DNA of 20,536 nucleotides from Mesostigma viride. Taxonomy: Eukaryota > Streptophyta > Mesostigmatophyceae > Mesostigmatales > Mesostigmataceae. The translations under genes were made by a program, and so were the position numbers. Shown here in pieces: positions 7,404-15,162 of this stretch (positions are counted from its first letter, which is position 1; the number at the start of each line of letters is the position of its first letter). Under the pieces are notes generated by a model. That model was not told the origin of the DNA. It worked only from the letters and a program-made list of their open reading frames with translations, and searched no databases. Location of the stretch: positions 1 through 20,536 of the forward strand of contig RPFO01001183.1 of assembly GCA_009746045.1 (NCBI GenBank). The letters run 5' to 3'.

Positions 7404-7940
7404 ATGGTTGAATCACCACACATGCCCCCTAAGAAGGCCGAAAAGAAAATGGAGGAGGTCACGACACTTAGCAAGCGAGAGACAAGGTCTGGCCGAAAGG
7501 TGAAGGCGCCGGCACGTTTCGAACCCGACGAAGTACCCTTAGACGATTTCGACGATGGAGAGTACGACTCTGACGACCCTGTGGGCGACAACCTTAACGA
7601 TTCAGAGATTTCTGTGGAAGATGAAGACGGGGAAGAGAATGACGACGACTCTTATGACAGCAGTTTCATAGACGATGACGATCCGGATGATGCAACTAGA
7701 ATTGATACGGATGCTAACGAGGAAGAACTGACTGACACAGAGACAGAGGAAGACGAAGATCTTGACCTATCTTCGGACTCTGATGAGGAAGAAGAAGAAG
7801 ACGACGAAGAAGAAGAAGAGGAAGAACAGAAACCGAAGAGGGTTCAGAAACCTACGCCCGCAAAGAGAAAACTCAGTTCTTTTCGGGATGATGGAGAAGA
7901 GGAAGTGATCTCTTTTGCAAGGCCGAAAATCATAAAGTAG
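7404..7940 (+). CDS. Acidic, probably disordered protein; histone-chaperone-like composition
   Basis: Intact 178-aa ORF, the only gene of the inner block on +. A basic N-terminus (MPPKKAEKKM from an alternative ATG at 7,422; then RETRSGRKVKAPARFEPDE) is followed by about 100 residues dominated by Asp/Glu/Ser, including SSFIDDDDPDD near residue 87, EEEEEDDEEEEEEE near 130-144, and a basic C-terminal patch (KRVQKPTPAKRK). Such acidic tracts between basic patches are typical of histone chaperones and nucleolar proteins, and some nucleocytoviruses encode histones or pack histone-like proteins; assignment by composition only. The RSGRxxKxPxRF pattern recalls chromatin-linked plant and protist proteins. 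The GAA/GAC repeats at 7,780-7,830 show some slippage-prone sequence, yet the frame is unbroken. Confidence 0.65.
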   Translation: MVESPHMPPKKAEKKMEEVTTLSKRETRSGRKVKAPARFEPDEVPLDDFDDGEYDSDDPVGDNLNDSEISVEDEDGEENDDDSYDSSFIDDDDPDDATRIDTDANEEELTDTETEEDEDLDLSSDSDEEEEEDDEEEEEEEQKPKRVQKPTPAKRKLSSFRDDGEEEVISFARPKIIK

Positions 7941-7941
7941 T

Positions 7942-9305
7942 TTAACCGCCGTACATGTAATCTATACTTACCTCGAGCCCTTCCTGGTTTACATTCGGAA
8001 TGTACAGCGGGTTCGAGTCGAGAGCCGAGTACGCAACATCTGTCGATATCTCTGTCACCTGCTTCGAGAAGTCCTGAGGCCCTAGCCGAACAGGTCTTTC
8101 TATCCGATCGCCCTGAATCCAGGCTAATTTTTCGACAAGCAAATCGCTCTCCTCCGGGCTCGTCCTAACGGCATGGATCTGATCATCATCGATCTTACGG
8201 AAACGAGTGTTTGCATTAAAATCGCCGTACACGAGCTTTCCTTCCTTACAATCAGGGAGCGCGACAGCAGCTTTGAACACGCGAGGCTCCGACGTCCTCG
8301 TGTGATTGTTAAGGTCCTTCTCGGAATGCAGCGATGAACCTCGGTTTTCGTCCTGGAAATTTGGAACTATGGACTCGTGGGTTCTTTCGTTTACAGGGAC
8401 TTTGACCATGACATTGTATGCTCCGATACCTATCGATTGTTGTAACGGGGCTTCAGAAGGCGCGAGATGGGCGTTCTCTATGACCCCGGCACGTCGAGCG
8501 ATCACCCTAGTAAATTGCTGCATGTCGCTCCATCTGCTACCATTTGTAGACCCTCCCGTCAAGTCCTCGACGGGTTGAAACGTAGACAACGGCACGCTTC
8601 GTTCGGGAAGAACCGTGGCTTCAAAAGCTTTGGACTCGTAAGGCCGCGACTCGCTCTCATATTGAGCGTTTGCCGGTCTGGACTCTGTCCCCGCTCGGTT
8701 GGCACGATTCAGCGGATCCAAAATCACGAGTCTTGTTTGGAGAGCGCTCTCTTGAGGCCCGGGTTTCGAGACAATGAGCTGTTCGTCAGGAGCTGTCCAA
8801 TTTTTGGACATGATTTCAGAACTCTCGTGCAAGTAATTATCTCTAGCCCCTTGGCTTTCATAAACCTCTGCATTCCAAACTTTCTATCGGGTTGTATCTT
8901 TCCAACGAGATCCGTAACCTCCTGGACTGTCTTCGAGTTCCATGGCTCTGGTCCGGGGACTTTTGTCGGAATGGAGTCGAACTTTACGGGCACGCCCGTC
9001 ATATTTCTAAATTCGTTATACGGTTGATAATAAGACTTCGGCTCTACGTGCATTTGAATTTTAGACGAATTTCGACCATAACCAAGACTAGCTCTCATGG
9101 TTGGACCGGTTACATAGTCCGGCTGTTGCGGACCGTAACCTCCTCTAGCGGTATACATCGGGATGGGCTCAACCCCCGAAGTGGAGGATACCAAGTCCGG
9201 CCTCGTAGCTTGTAGTTCTGTAATCGAGTCAGGTCGATGAGAAACTAACGGCTTTGGTCGCATAAGAAAACCCGTCAACGCTACGATGGAAAGCGAAGCG
9301 AGCAT
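7942..9305 (-). pseudogene. Membrane-anchored ~450-aa protein, one frame break
   Basis: Starts MLASLSIVALTGFLMRPKP: a short N-terminal hydrophobic anchor. The first about 160 residues contain PMYTARGGYGPQQPDYVTGP, SYYQPYNEFRNMTGVPVKF and EPWNSKTVQEVTDLVGKI. The frame changes at about 8,850-8,860 next to an AAGGGG stretch and continues through NYLHESSEIMSKNWTAPDEQ to DYMYGG at 7,942, in a polar region with few motifs (LVILDPLNRANRAG, VMVKVPVNERTHESIVPNF). An alternative is two genes, the second starting at MSKNWTAP (8,811), but codons just above that ATG read well in the same frame, so I favour one gene. Tyr/Pro/Gly richness and the anchor suggest a virion membrane or tail-less structural protein; no family recognised. 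It ends 1 nt from the convergent acidic gene. Confidence 0.6.
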
Positions 9306-9340
9306 TTATTATTGAATGATATTTTTAACAAACGATATAT

Positions 9341-9679
9341 TTACATCGAAACTTTGCACGGCTCAGGACGCAAAAGACTTGTGATGATTGGGAATTCTAG
9401 GTACCTGTCCGAGCGTTTCATGCTTTCCCAAAACATGTGTTGGTAAGGGGCCGTGGCTCTCTCGTCCATGGTTATCGCCTTATTAAAGTTGGCTGTGTGA
9501 ACGCCACCCTTAAGTCGCATGCACTCTAGAGATGGGTCGAGACGCCCCCCAAGCGTCAAAAACGATTGCACGTGGTCGTTCGTAATAGGAAATCCGACAT
9601 TGTTGTCAAGGACCTTATCCAGCGTCTTGCCGCACTGTTCCTTGACCCCGTTTTCGGTGATGATGATAGCGAATGACAT
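9341..9679 (-). CDS. 112-aa protein of unknown function
   Basis: Intact ORF starting MSFAIIITENGVKEQCGKTL and ending EPCKVSM. Mixed alpha/beta character, three cysteines, no membrane helix, no recognised motif. It lies 13 nt downstream of the small membrane gene and 35 nt upstream of the anchored 450-aa gene on the same strand, so it belongs to the same compact cluster. The upstream sequence (ATTAGATAAAC before the ATG) is AT-rich but lacks the T8 motif. Confidence 0.6.
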   Translation of the reverse strand: MSFAIIITENGVKEQCGKTLDKVLDNNVGFPITNDHVQSFLTLGGRLDPSLECMRLKGGVHTANFNKAITMDERATAPYQHMFWESMKRSDRYLEFPIITSLLRPEPCKVSM

Positions 9680-9692
9680 GTTTATCTAATGT

Positions 9693-9908
9693 TTAGAATA
9701 AATGCTTCCCGATCACGATTTGCTCTTCTCCTCTTTCTTCGAGGTCTAGTCGTACAGGTTCCGGGATTGGAATCGTTTTTCGATCCATGGTAAAGTACTC
9801 GGGACAGGGTTCTTCTTTGGGGGGGTCTTTATGATTCCATCTCGTCCATTCGATAAAACTGATGCCCAAGACGATCATCAACAAACTAACAAACGGGAAT
9901 GACGACAT
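9693..9908 (-). CDS. 71-aa single-pass membrane protein
   Basis: Residues 3-20 (SFPFVSLLMIVLGISFIEW region) form one N-terminal membrane helix, followed by a charged, Pro-rich soluble tail (PPKEEPCPEYF, then EERGEEQ). Size and layout resemble small virion-membrane proteins of large DNA viruses, though no specific homologue is recognised. GTATATAG lies about 10-17 nt upstream of the ATG. No frame break. Confidence 0.6.
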   Translation of the reverse strand: MSSFPFVSLLMIVLGISFIEWTRWNHKDPPKEEPCPEYFTMDRKTIPIPEPVRLDLEERGEEQIVIGKHLF

Positions 9909-9924
9909 AGCGTTCTATATACCG

Positions 9925-10440
9925 CTAGAAATATTCCCCGCCGATTCTGTTCATGATCTCGACTCTTGCGGCCGCGCGAAGAAGAGGTGGAACGTTGTTC
10001 ATTACGTAGTTCTCGACGCCTTTAGAAGTTTTAGGCAAAGGGGGGCCGGAGGCAAGAACGTCGTTTAAAGAATCTCGCTCCTCCCTGCGTATCGCCTCCG
10101 GAAGCTCTCGAAGAACTGCACACATTTTTGAATTTTTGATTCCGTCTGATCGAAGATGAAACCAAGCATTGTGCCACGCGGCGTCTCTTGAGAGAACAAA
10201 TATCTCGTCGTTTTCCGCGTCGATTTCTTTTCTGGCGACTCTTTTACCTAGCTCGTAATGAAACAAAGTGTCCGCGGCCTCTTTAATCATGGAGTCGGAC
10301 CGCATGAGTTCGCAACCCAGAGGCACAGGGCCTTCATACGCTTTGCCGCAAAACCCGATTACAGAGCAGCGTGACGTGTCTATGCAGCACGCGTCTTTGG
10401 CGCATTGGTCCAGGTCCACGAAAACCCAAGTTCGAGGCAT
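9925..10440 (-). CDS. PIN/NYN-like nuclease-fold protein
   Basis: I take the ATG at 10,440 (MPRTWVFVDLDQC, 171 aa) as start, because the preceding 22 codons lack protein character and include an AT-rich stretch (TTATTTATTTTGAT) suited to a promoter; the frame is open to an ATG at 10,506. Seen: VFVDLDQC with D9 and D11 ending the first strand, a SVIGFCGKAYEGP strand and turn, AADTLFHYELG with D57, and IFVLSRDAAWHNA with D86. First-strand Asp, helix-start AxD and third-strand SxD in this order are the acidic set of PIN/NYN-domain RNases ('DxxN', 'AAD', 'SxD'). It could cleave RNA, or bind nucleic acid without cleaving. Intact; 3' neighbours are small membrane proteins. Confidence 0.6.
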   Translation of the reverse strand: MPRTWVFVDLDQCAKDACCIDTSRCSVIGFCGKAYEGPVPLGCELMRSDSMIKEAADTLFHYELGKRVARKEIDAENDEIFVLSRDAAWHNAWFHLRSDGIKNSKMCAVLRELPEAIRREERDSLNDVLASGPPLPKTSKGVENYVMNNVPPLLRAAARVEIMNRIGGEYF

Positions 10441-10486
10441 CGTCTTACACTCTCGATCAAAATAAATAATTCTCCGAAGCGAGCCC

Positions 10487-10906
10487 TTAGTAACTAAGGT
10501 CTCCATTTGTGTACAATTCCCAGATTTTGTTCTTATTTTCTACCGTCGGCGGGAGTCCTTTCTTCTTAAGTTGCTCGTTTGTCCAATCAGCCGCGCGTTT
10601 AAGGACATCTTTATAAGCCACGACAGGTTTGACGCCGGTTTTTTCATGAGATACCCCGTTTGGCTTCTTTGGGTCTTTGATCTCCCTAAACGACTCGGGA
10701 TTTAAATCCCTGTACAATTTTTTGGTCATGCCAACCCAATTTTCTACTTTAGGGTGAGAGTCCTTACCCAATTTCGATCGATCCAAGCGGACATATTCCC
10801 CTGTTCTAACGTTTTGAACAATGTCGTCCGCCCGGAGACCGTCAGACGTCATCTCGGCCTCGCCCCTCTTAACCTGCGCCATGCTTCCATATTGTCTCGT
10901 CGCCAT
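10487..10906 (-). CDS. 139-aa basic protein of a small conserved viral family
   Basis: The ATG at 10,906 (MATRQYGSMAQVKRG) is preferred over one at 10,930, since TTATATTAAG lies directly upstream of it. Residues 19-45 (MTSDGLRADDIVQNVRTGEY and on to the SKLG turn) resemble, from memory, the 'GGLTKxDLxxNKxGKIVSKKKS' segment of short basic proteins common in phycodnaviruses and other giant viruses and some algae; these usually continue with W/K-rich helices, as here (VENWVGMTKKLYRDL, ADWTNEQLKKKG). The usual ending is 'Y-KxAK', whereas this one ends NKIWELYTNGDLSY. Function unknown; a DNA-binding or packaging role has been guessed for relatives. It overlaps nothing essential of the downstream PIN gene if that starts at 10,440. 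Confidence 0.55.
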   Translation of the reverse strand: MATRQYGSMAQVKRGEAEMTSDGLRADDIVQNVRTGEYVRLDRSKLGKDSHPKVENWVGMTKKLYRDLNPESFREIKDPKKPNGVSHEKTGVKPVVAYKDVLKRAADWTNEQLKKKGLPPTVENKNKIWELYTNGDLSY

Positions 10907-10954
10907 CTTAATATAACGACCCGAACACAATTTTTTTACTCCGTCGAACGAAGT

Positions 10955-11547
10955 TTATACTGTCAAAATGTTTGAATAAACCGATGGAACTCGGACCAGC
11001 TCGTCCTTGGTTATCGGGACTGCCCGTTTTTCACGTGCTTTAGCGACGGGGTCTGACGCGTTCTTCACGATGGCTCGAACAATTTTTGCTCGCTCTTTGT
11101 AAGTTTCGAAGCCTGGACGCCCAAAAACTTGGTCGCGAAATGTCTTCATGTTTTCAGCTTGCCTCTTTCTCTCGGCATCGCGCATTCGAATCATCTGTTT
11201 CCTCCTCTTTTCGCTTTCCTCCCATCGTTTGTTCGCCGCGTCTTCTTGCTCCTTTCTCGTCTCAGGAGTAGGTCTCACGCGGTTAACCGTCACCCAAACA
11301 GGGTCTGCAGAACCTTCCAATCTGACAGAAAGCCACGGATTATGTTGACTCGATCGAGGACCAGGCGCGCGTTCAATAGTCCCGTTGATCCACATACGTT
11401 TGCCGAGGGGTAGAACAAGGACCCCTGCCAGCCGTTAAGAATGTACTCCAGCACAAGTACATTTTGAGTTTTTCCAAGTTTCTTGTTTTTTGCTTGTTTC
11501 AAGTTCAGTTTTGCATAAAACGTGTCCCCATAGCCCCTGGATCTCAT
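10955..11547 (-). pseudogene. Basic coiled-coil protein at the block edge, frame-broken
   Basis: The first frame (from 11,547, MRSRGYGDTFYAKLNLKQAK to LEYILNGWQG) changes at about 11,425-11,440 near GGGG/CCCC runs into a frame reading LPLGKRMWINGTIERAPG. It continues WLSVRLEGSADPVWVTVNRV, then a long charged helix (RKEQEDAANKRWEESEKRRK and following, about 60 residues) and ends SVYSNILTV. The middle has alternating strands with conserved-looking tryptophans, possibly a small SH3-like barrel; the helix is a coiled coil. No family recognised. The ATG lies just 3-15 nt from where the sequence changes character, and upstream codons hit a stop, so the true N-terminus may have been lost at the junction. 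Confidence 0.5.
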
Positions 11548-11660
11548 CTGGAGGTAGTTGAACTAGTATATGCTACAATATACTAGGTTGTACTATTTTC
11601 TACTACATTTATACTATAATGTACTAAATTGAACTACATCTGAACTAAATGTAACTGTGA
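11548..11660. repeat. Junction sequence: short palindrome and degenerate TACTA repeats
   Basis: CTAGTATAT (11,563-11,571), a 6-nt loop and ATATACTAG (11,578-11,586) form a perfect inverted repeat. It is followed to about 11,660 by loosely repeated TACTA/AACTA words every 10-11 nt. AT content is far above either side. It marks the change from dense viral-type coding to gene-poor DNA. Confidence 0.6.
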
Positions 11661-12100
11661 TTGATGCCCCTGTAACGTCTCCCAATGCTCGATAACAGGT
11701 CTGGCCACCATTGGTGACCTCCTAGAGCCATTCACAGCTGCATTTCGTGGATCACCGCACAAAAAAAAATGTTGTACTTAGCCTTATCAACATGGGAATG
11801 AGGGCTTTGGTGTGCAAACATGCATGTGTGCTAAAAATTGGACATTCTGACACTGCGCGAGAGTCTGGTAATACTTAAGCACTTCAGGTCATGATCGAAG
11901 TATAGAATGAACTGATGCAAGCAATCAAGCATTATGCAAGGAATGGAATGCTGCGATGAATTTTAGCAGTAATACTTGCAACTAGGGAACACACGATAAA
12001 GTCACGAATCTGACATGCATTGTGCCGTCATGGCACATGCATGAACACGTACACGAACAGAGGATCACGCGGACGCCCACGTGCACGCGCATGGCAATGC
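11661..12100. other. No gene seen
   Basis: Mixed-composition DNA with an A9 run (about 11,761) and several ATGCATG-like words. No frame shows protein character on either strand, and no RNA gene is apparent. Confidence 0.6.
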
Positions 12101-12216
12101 CAATGCCCCCCCCCCCCACACACACACAAGCCCCAACTCCAAACATTGCACCAATCACCCACCCACCCAAACCCAACCCCAGCCCCCCTGACCCCCCAAC
12201 GCCCATGCACACGCCC

Positions 12217-12542
12217 ATGCCCCCGCCCCCGCCCCCGCCCCCGCCCCGCCCCCGCCCCCGCCCCCGCCCCGCCCCCGCCCCGCCCCCGCCCCGCCCCGCC
12301 CCCGCCCCCGCCCCCGCCCCGCCCCCGCCCCCGCCCCCGCCCCCGCCCCCGCCCCCGCCCCCGCCCCCCCGCCCCCGCCCCCATCCCCGCCCCGCCCCCG
12401 CCCCCGCCCCCGCCCCCGCCCCGCCCCCGCCCCCGCCCCCGCCCCGCCCCCGCCCCCGCCCCCGCCCCCGCCCCGCCCCCGCCCCCGCCCCGCCCCCGCC
12501 CCCGCCCCCGCCCCCGCCCCCGCCCCCGCCCCCGCCCATGCC
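12217..12542. repeat. GCCCCC-type hexamer/pentamer satellite
   Basis: Near-pure C with a G every 5 or 6 bases (CCCCCG and CCCCG units mixed), about 325 bp. Long frames across it (Pro/Arg/Ala or Gly/Ala/Arg) exist only because the repeat lacks stops. Confidence 0.9.
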
Positions 12543-12565
12543 CATGCCCCTGCCCCCGCACCCGC

Positions 12566-12802
12566 CCATTCTCACCCACGCCCACGCCCACGCCCACGCC
12601 CACGCCCATGCCCACGCCCACGCCCACGCCCACGCCCACGCCCACGCCCACGCCCACGCCCACGCCCACGCCCACGCCCACGCCCACGCCCACGCCCACG
12701 CCCACGCCCACGCCCACGCCCACGCCCACGCCCACGCCCACGCCCACGCCCACGCCCACGCCCACGCCCACGCCCACGCCCACGCCCACGCCCACGCCCA
12801 CG
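12566..12802. repeat. (GCCCAC)n satellite, first array
   Basis: About 40 almost perfect GCCCAC units. The minus strand is (GTGGGC)n, i.e. a G3 run every 6 nt, a dense G-quadruplex motif. Confidence 0.95.
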
Positions 12803-12923
12803 CCCGCGGCTACGCCCACCCTAGCCTCACCCCTACTCCAAGCCACAATTATACCCAAAGCCACAGCCAGAAGTAGAGCGCAGCTGCAACAATAGCAGAT
12901 GTAGCTGAGACACACACCTACCC
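12803..12923. repeat. Unique spacer, copy 1 of a 760-bp higher-order repeat
   Basis: Non-repetitive 121 bp beginning near CCCACCCTAGCCTCACCCC and ending ACACACACCTACCC. An almost identical copy, with scattered substitutions, lies at 13,563-13,683, offset by exactly 760 bp at both ends. Confidence 0.85.
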
Positions 12924-13562
12924 ACGCCAACGCCCACGCCCACGCCCACGCCCACGCCTACGCCCATGCCCACGCCCACGCCCACGCCCACGCCCACGCC
13001 CACGCCCACGCCCACGCCCATGCCCACGCCCACGCCCACGCCCACGCCCACGCCCACGCCCACGCCCACGCCCACGCCCACGCCCACGCCCACGCCCACG
13101 CCCACGCCCACGCCCACGCCCACGCCCACGCCCACGCCCACGCCCACGCCCACGCCCACGCCCACGCCCACGCCCACGCCCACGCCCACGCCCACGCCCA
13201 CGCCCACGCCCACGCCCCCACCCACACCCACGCCCACGCCCACGCCCACGCCCACGCCCACGCCCACGCCCACACCCACGCCCACGCCCACGCCCACACC
13301 CACACCCACGCCCACGCCCACACCCACGCCCACGCCCACGCCCACTCCCACGCCCACTCCCACGCCTACGCCCACGCCCACGCCCACGCCCACGCCCACG
13401 CCCACGCCCACGCCCATGCCAACGCCCACGCCCACGCCCACGCCCACGCCCACGCCCACGCCCACGCCCACGCCCACGCCCACACCCACGCCCACGCCCA
13501 CGCCCACGCCCACGCCCACGCCCGCGCCCATGCCCACGCTCACGCCCACGCCCACGCCCACG
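12924..13562. repeat. (GCCCAC)n satellite, second array
   Basis: About 106 units over 639 bp, with scattered variant units (GCCCAT, ACCCAC, TCCCAC, GCCAAC). Variants such as ACCCAC cluster at 13,215-13,325 and TCCCAC at 13,340-13,360, implying local amplification of mutated units. Confidence 0.95.
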
Positions 13563-13683
13563 CCCGCGCCTGCGCCCACCCTAGCCTCACCCCTACTCCA
13601 AGCCACAAATGCACCGTAAGCCACAGCCAGAAGTACAGCACAGCAGCGACAATGGCAGACTTAGCCCAGACACACACCTACCC
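13563..13683. repeat. Unique spacer, copy 2 of the 760-bp higher-order repeat
   Basis: Same length as copy 1 (12,803-12,923) with roughly a dozen substitutions and no net indel. It ends at the same CACACACCTACCCAC boundary. Confidence 0.85.
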
Positions 13684-13849
13684 ACATCAATGCCCCTGCC
13701 CAGAGACTCGCGGCCTCATCCCACCCCCCTGCACGAACAGTTCCCAAACAAAAGAAAAGGCAAACAAAAGGAACAAGAGTAGCAAGCTGCATTGCGAGCA
13801 CATATGCCAGTTCTGGTGCACATGCCAGGCCGAAAGCAACTCATGATTG

Positions 13850-13972
13850 CCCCTGCCCCTGCCCCTGCCCCTGCCCCTGCCCCTGCCCCTGCCCCTGCCC
13901 CTGCCCCTGCCCCTGCCCCTGCCCCTGCCCCTGCCCCTGCCCCTGCCCCTGCCCCTGCTCCTGCCCCTGCCA
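13850..13972. repeat. (GCCCCT)n satellite
   Basis: About 20 units of CCCCTG, one variant (GCTCCT) near the right end. Third related hexamer in 1.8 kb. It is preceded by 165 bp of non-repetitive DNA with no gene. Confidence 0.95.
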
Positions 13973-14490
13973 TCACCATTCTAACCACCACACATTACGA
14001 AAAGCAAGAAGAAATTATAATAATAATAAGAAATAAGAAGAAGAAGAAATAATAATAATAAACAAGCACAAAGTTGACTGCACATGCGACTGTACCAGTA
14101 GGCACGTAGCAAATTTTAGCTGCAGCTTCAATTTCAACTTCATTGCAATTGCAAGTGTGACTGCATGTGTAATTGCACTACCAATGCCTAATGCCCACTG
14201 CATGTGCCCAGTGCGAATGCTATTCAAAAGCAACATGCAATCGAAATTACAGCTGAAGCCGGCTATTGACAAAGATATTTAAAGCAGTTGTTAACTACAG
14301 AGACCCAATGAAAATGCAAATGCAATGAACAAGCAACAGAAGTTGAAGCCACTGCCACTCTACCTGCCGACAGTAACACCACCGCCAGCACCCACTCATA
14401 TCCCAACGACAAGGAAATAGAATTGCCCAAAGCCAGACATACATTGGGACGCATAAGCAAACGGCAACGCAAGCGCACATGCAAATGTAT

Positions 14491-14540
14491 ACGCAAAGGC
14501 AAAGGCAAAGGCAAACGCAAACGCAAACGCAAACGCAAGC
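14491..14540. repeat. (GGCAAA/CGCAAA)n short hexamer array
   Basis: Eight or so units of GCAAAG followed by GCAAAC. Between 13,990 and 14,490 the DNA has (AAT)n/(GAA)n simple repeats (14,015-14,060) and loosely hexameric, apparently decayed words, but no gene. Confidence 0.8.
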
Positions 14541-15162
14541 TTGTCATGTACCTACGCTTAACTGCAAACGCAAACTGTGCACGAAGCAAAAAGATTGGAT
14601 GGCCAAGATCATGGCAAATACGAGGGCCGAAAACAATCCAACTTCATCTAAATGTCCGAAATCCTCACGACGTTTCGATGCGCGCTTGAATGTCGAAGGC
14701 CTGCGCCGATTATCGATCATAAGTCGAATGTGTAATTGTCGGCTTATGAGAACTGCTTTGCGACAGTATCACGTCAGGCCGTTCCTGTGCAGCCATTTTC
14801 CCTGTGCAGCGGGTGGACAACGTTCACTTTCCGCATTATTCATGGCTATCGAAGTTAATTCTTACCGACCCCGGCTGCCATGGCCACTGGCCACGCATAT
14901 CAAGTTCAGGTATTCCCGACCTGTAGCGCAGCAGATTTCTGTCGGAAGGCATCCTAAGCATCGTGATAAAAGAAATCCGAACAATAGACATTCATGCTGC
15001 ATCTAAGGACATTATGGCATTTGTATATACTGCAAGTACATGTATCGACATTGCCGTGATTGCTAACCCCGACTCACCATGAACAGGAACTTTCCCTCTG
15101 CCTCCATGAAATGTACTTCGTGAAATGTACTGTAATACATATGATGTACTACGATGATAATC
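14541..15162. other. No gene seen; left flank of fold-back element
   Basis: No supported coding frame. A 27-nt stretch at 15,105-15,131 (ATGAAATGTACTTCGTGAAA and the following bases) is nearly the same as part of the fold-back element arm, suggesting an older fragment of the same repeat. The 6 bp 15,157-15,162 (ATAATC) recur at 15,780-15,785. Confidence 0.5.

Noticed and set aside
12566-13562. Hexamer arrays as telomeric repeats
   Set aside because: GTGGGC does not match known telomere units, and the arrays are internal with unique spacers.
12020-13624. Very long open frames encoding poly(Pro-Thr), poly(Ala-His), poly(Gly-Val) or poly(Trp-Ala)
   Set aside because: They are present on both strands and in several phases because a 6-nt repeat without stop codons is open everywhere; there is no non-repeat domain attached.
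12217-13972. CRISPR-like array (repeat-spacer look of the two 121-bp segments)
   Set aside because: Only two long, near-identical spacers separated by simple hexamers, in a eukaryotic context; none of the geometry of a CRISPR array.
13716-14052. Open frames across the GCCCCT array (Ala-Pro and Ala-Gly dipeptide runs)
   Set aside because: Same cause: a stop-free hexamer. Flanking codons have no protein character.
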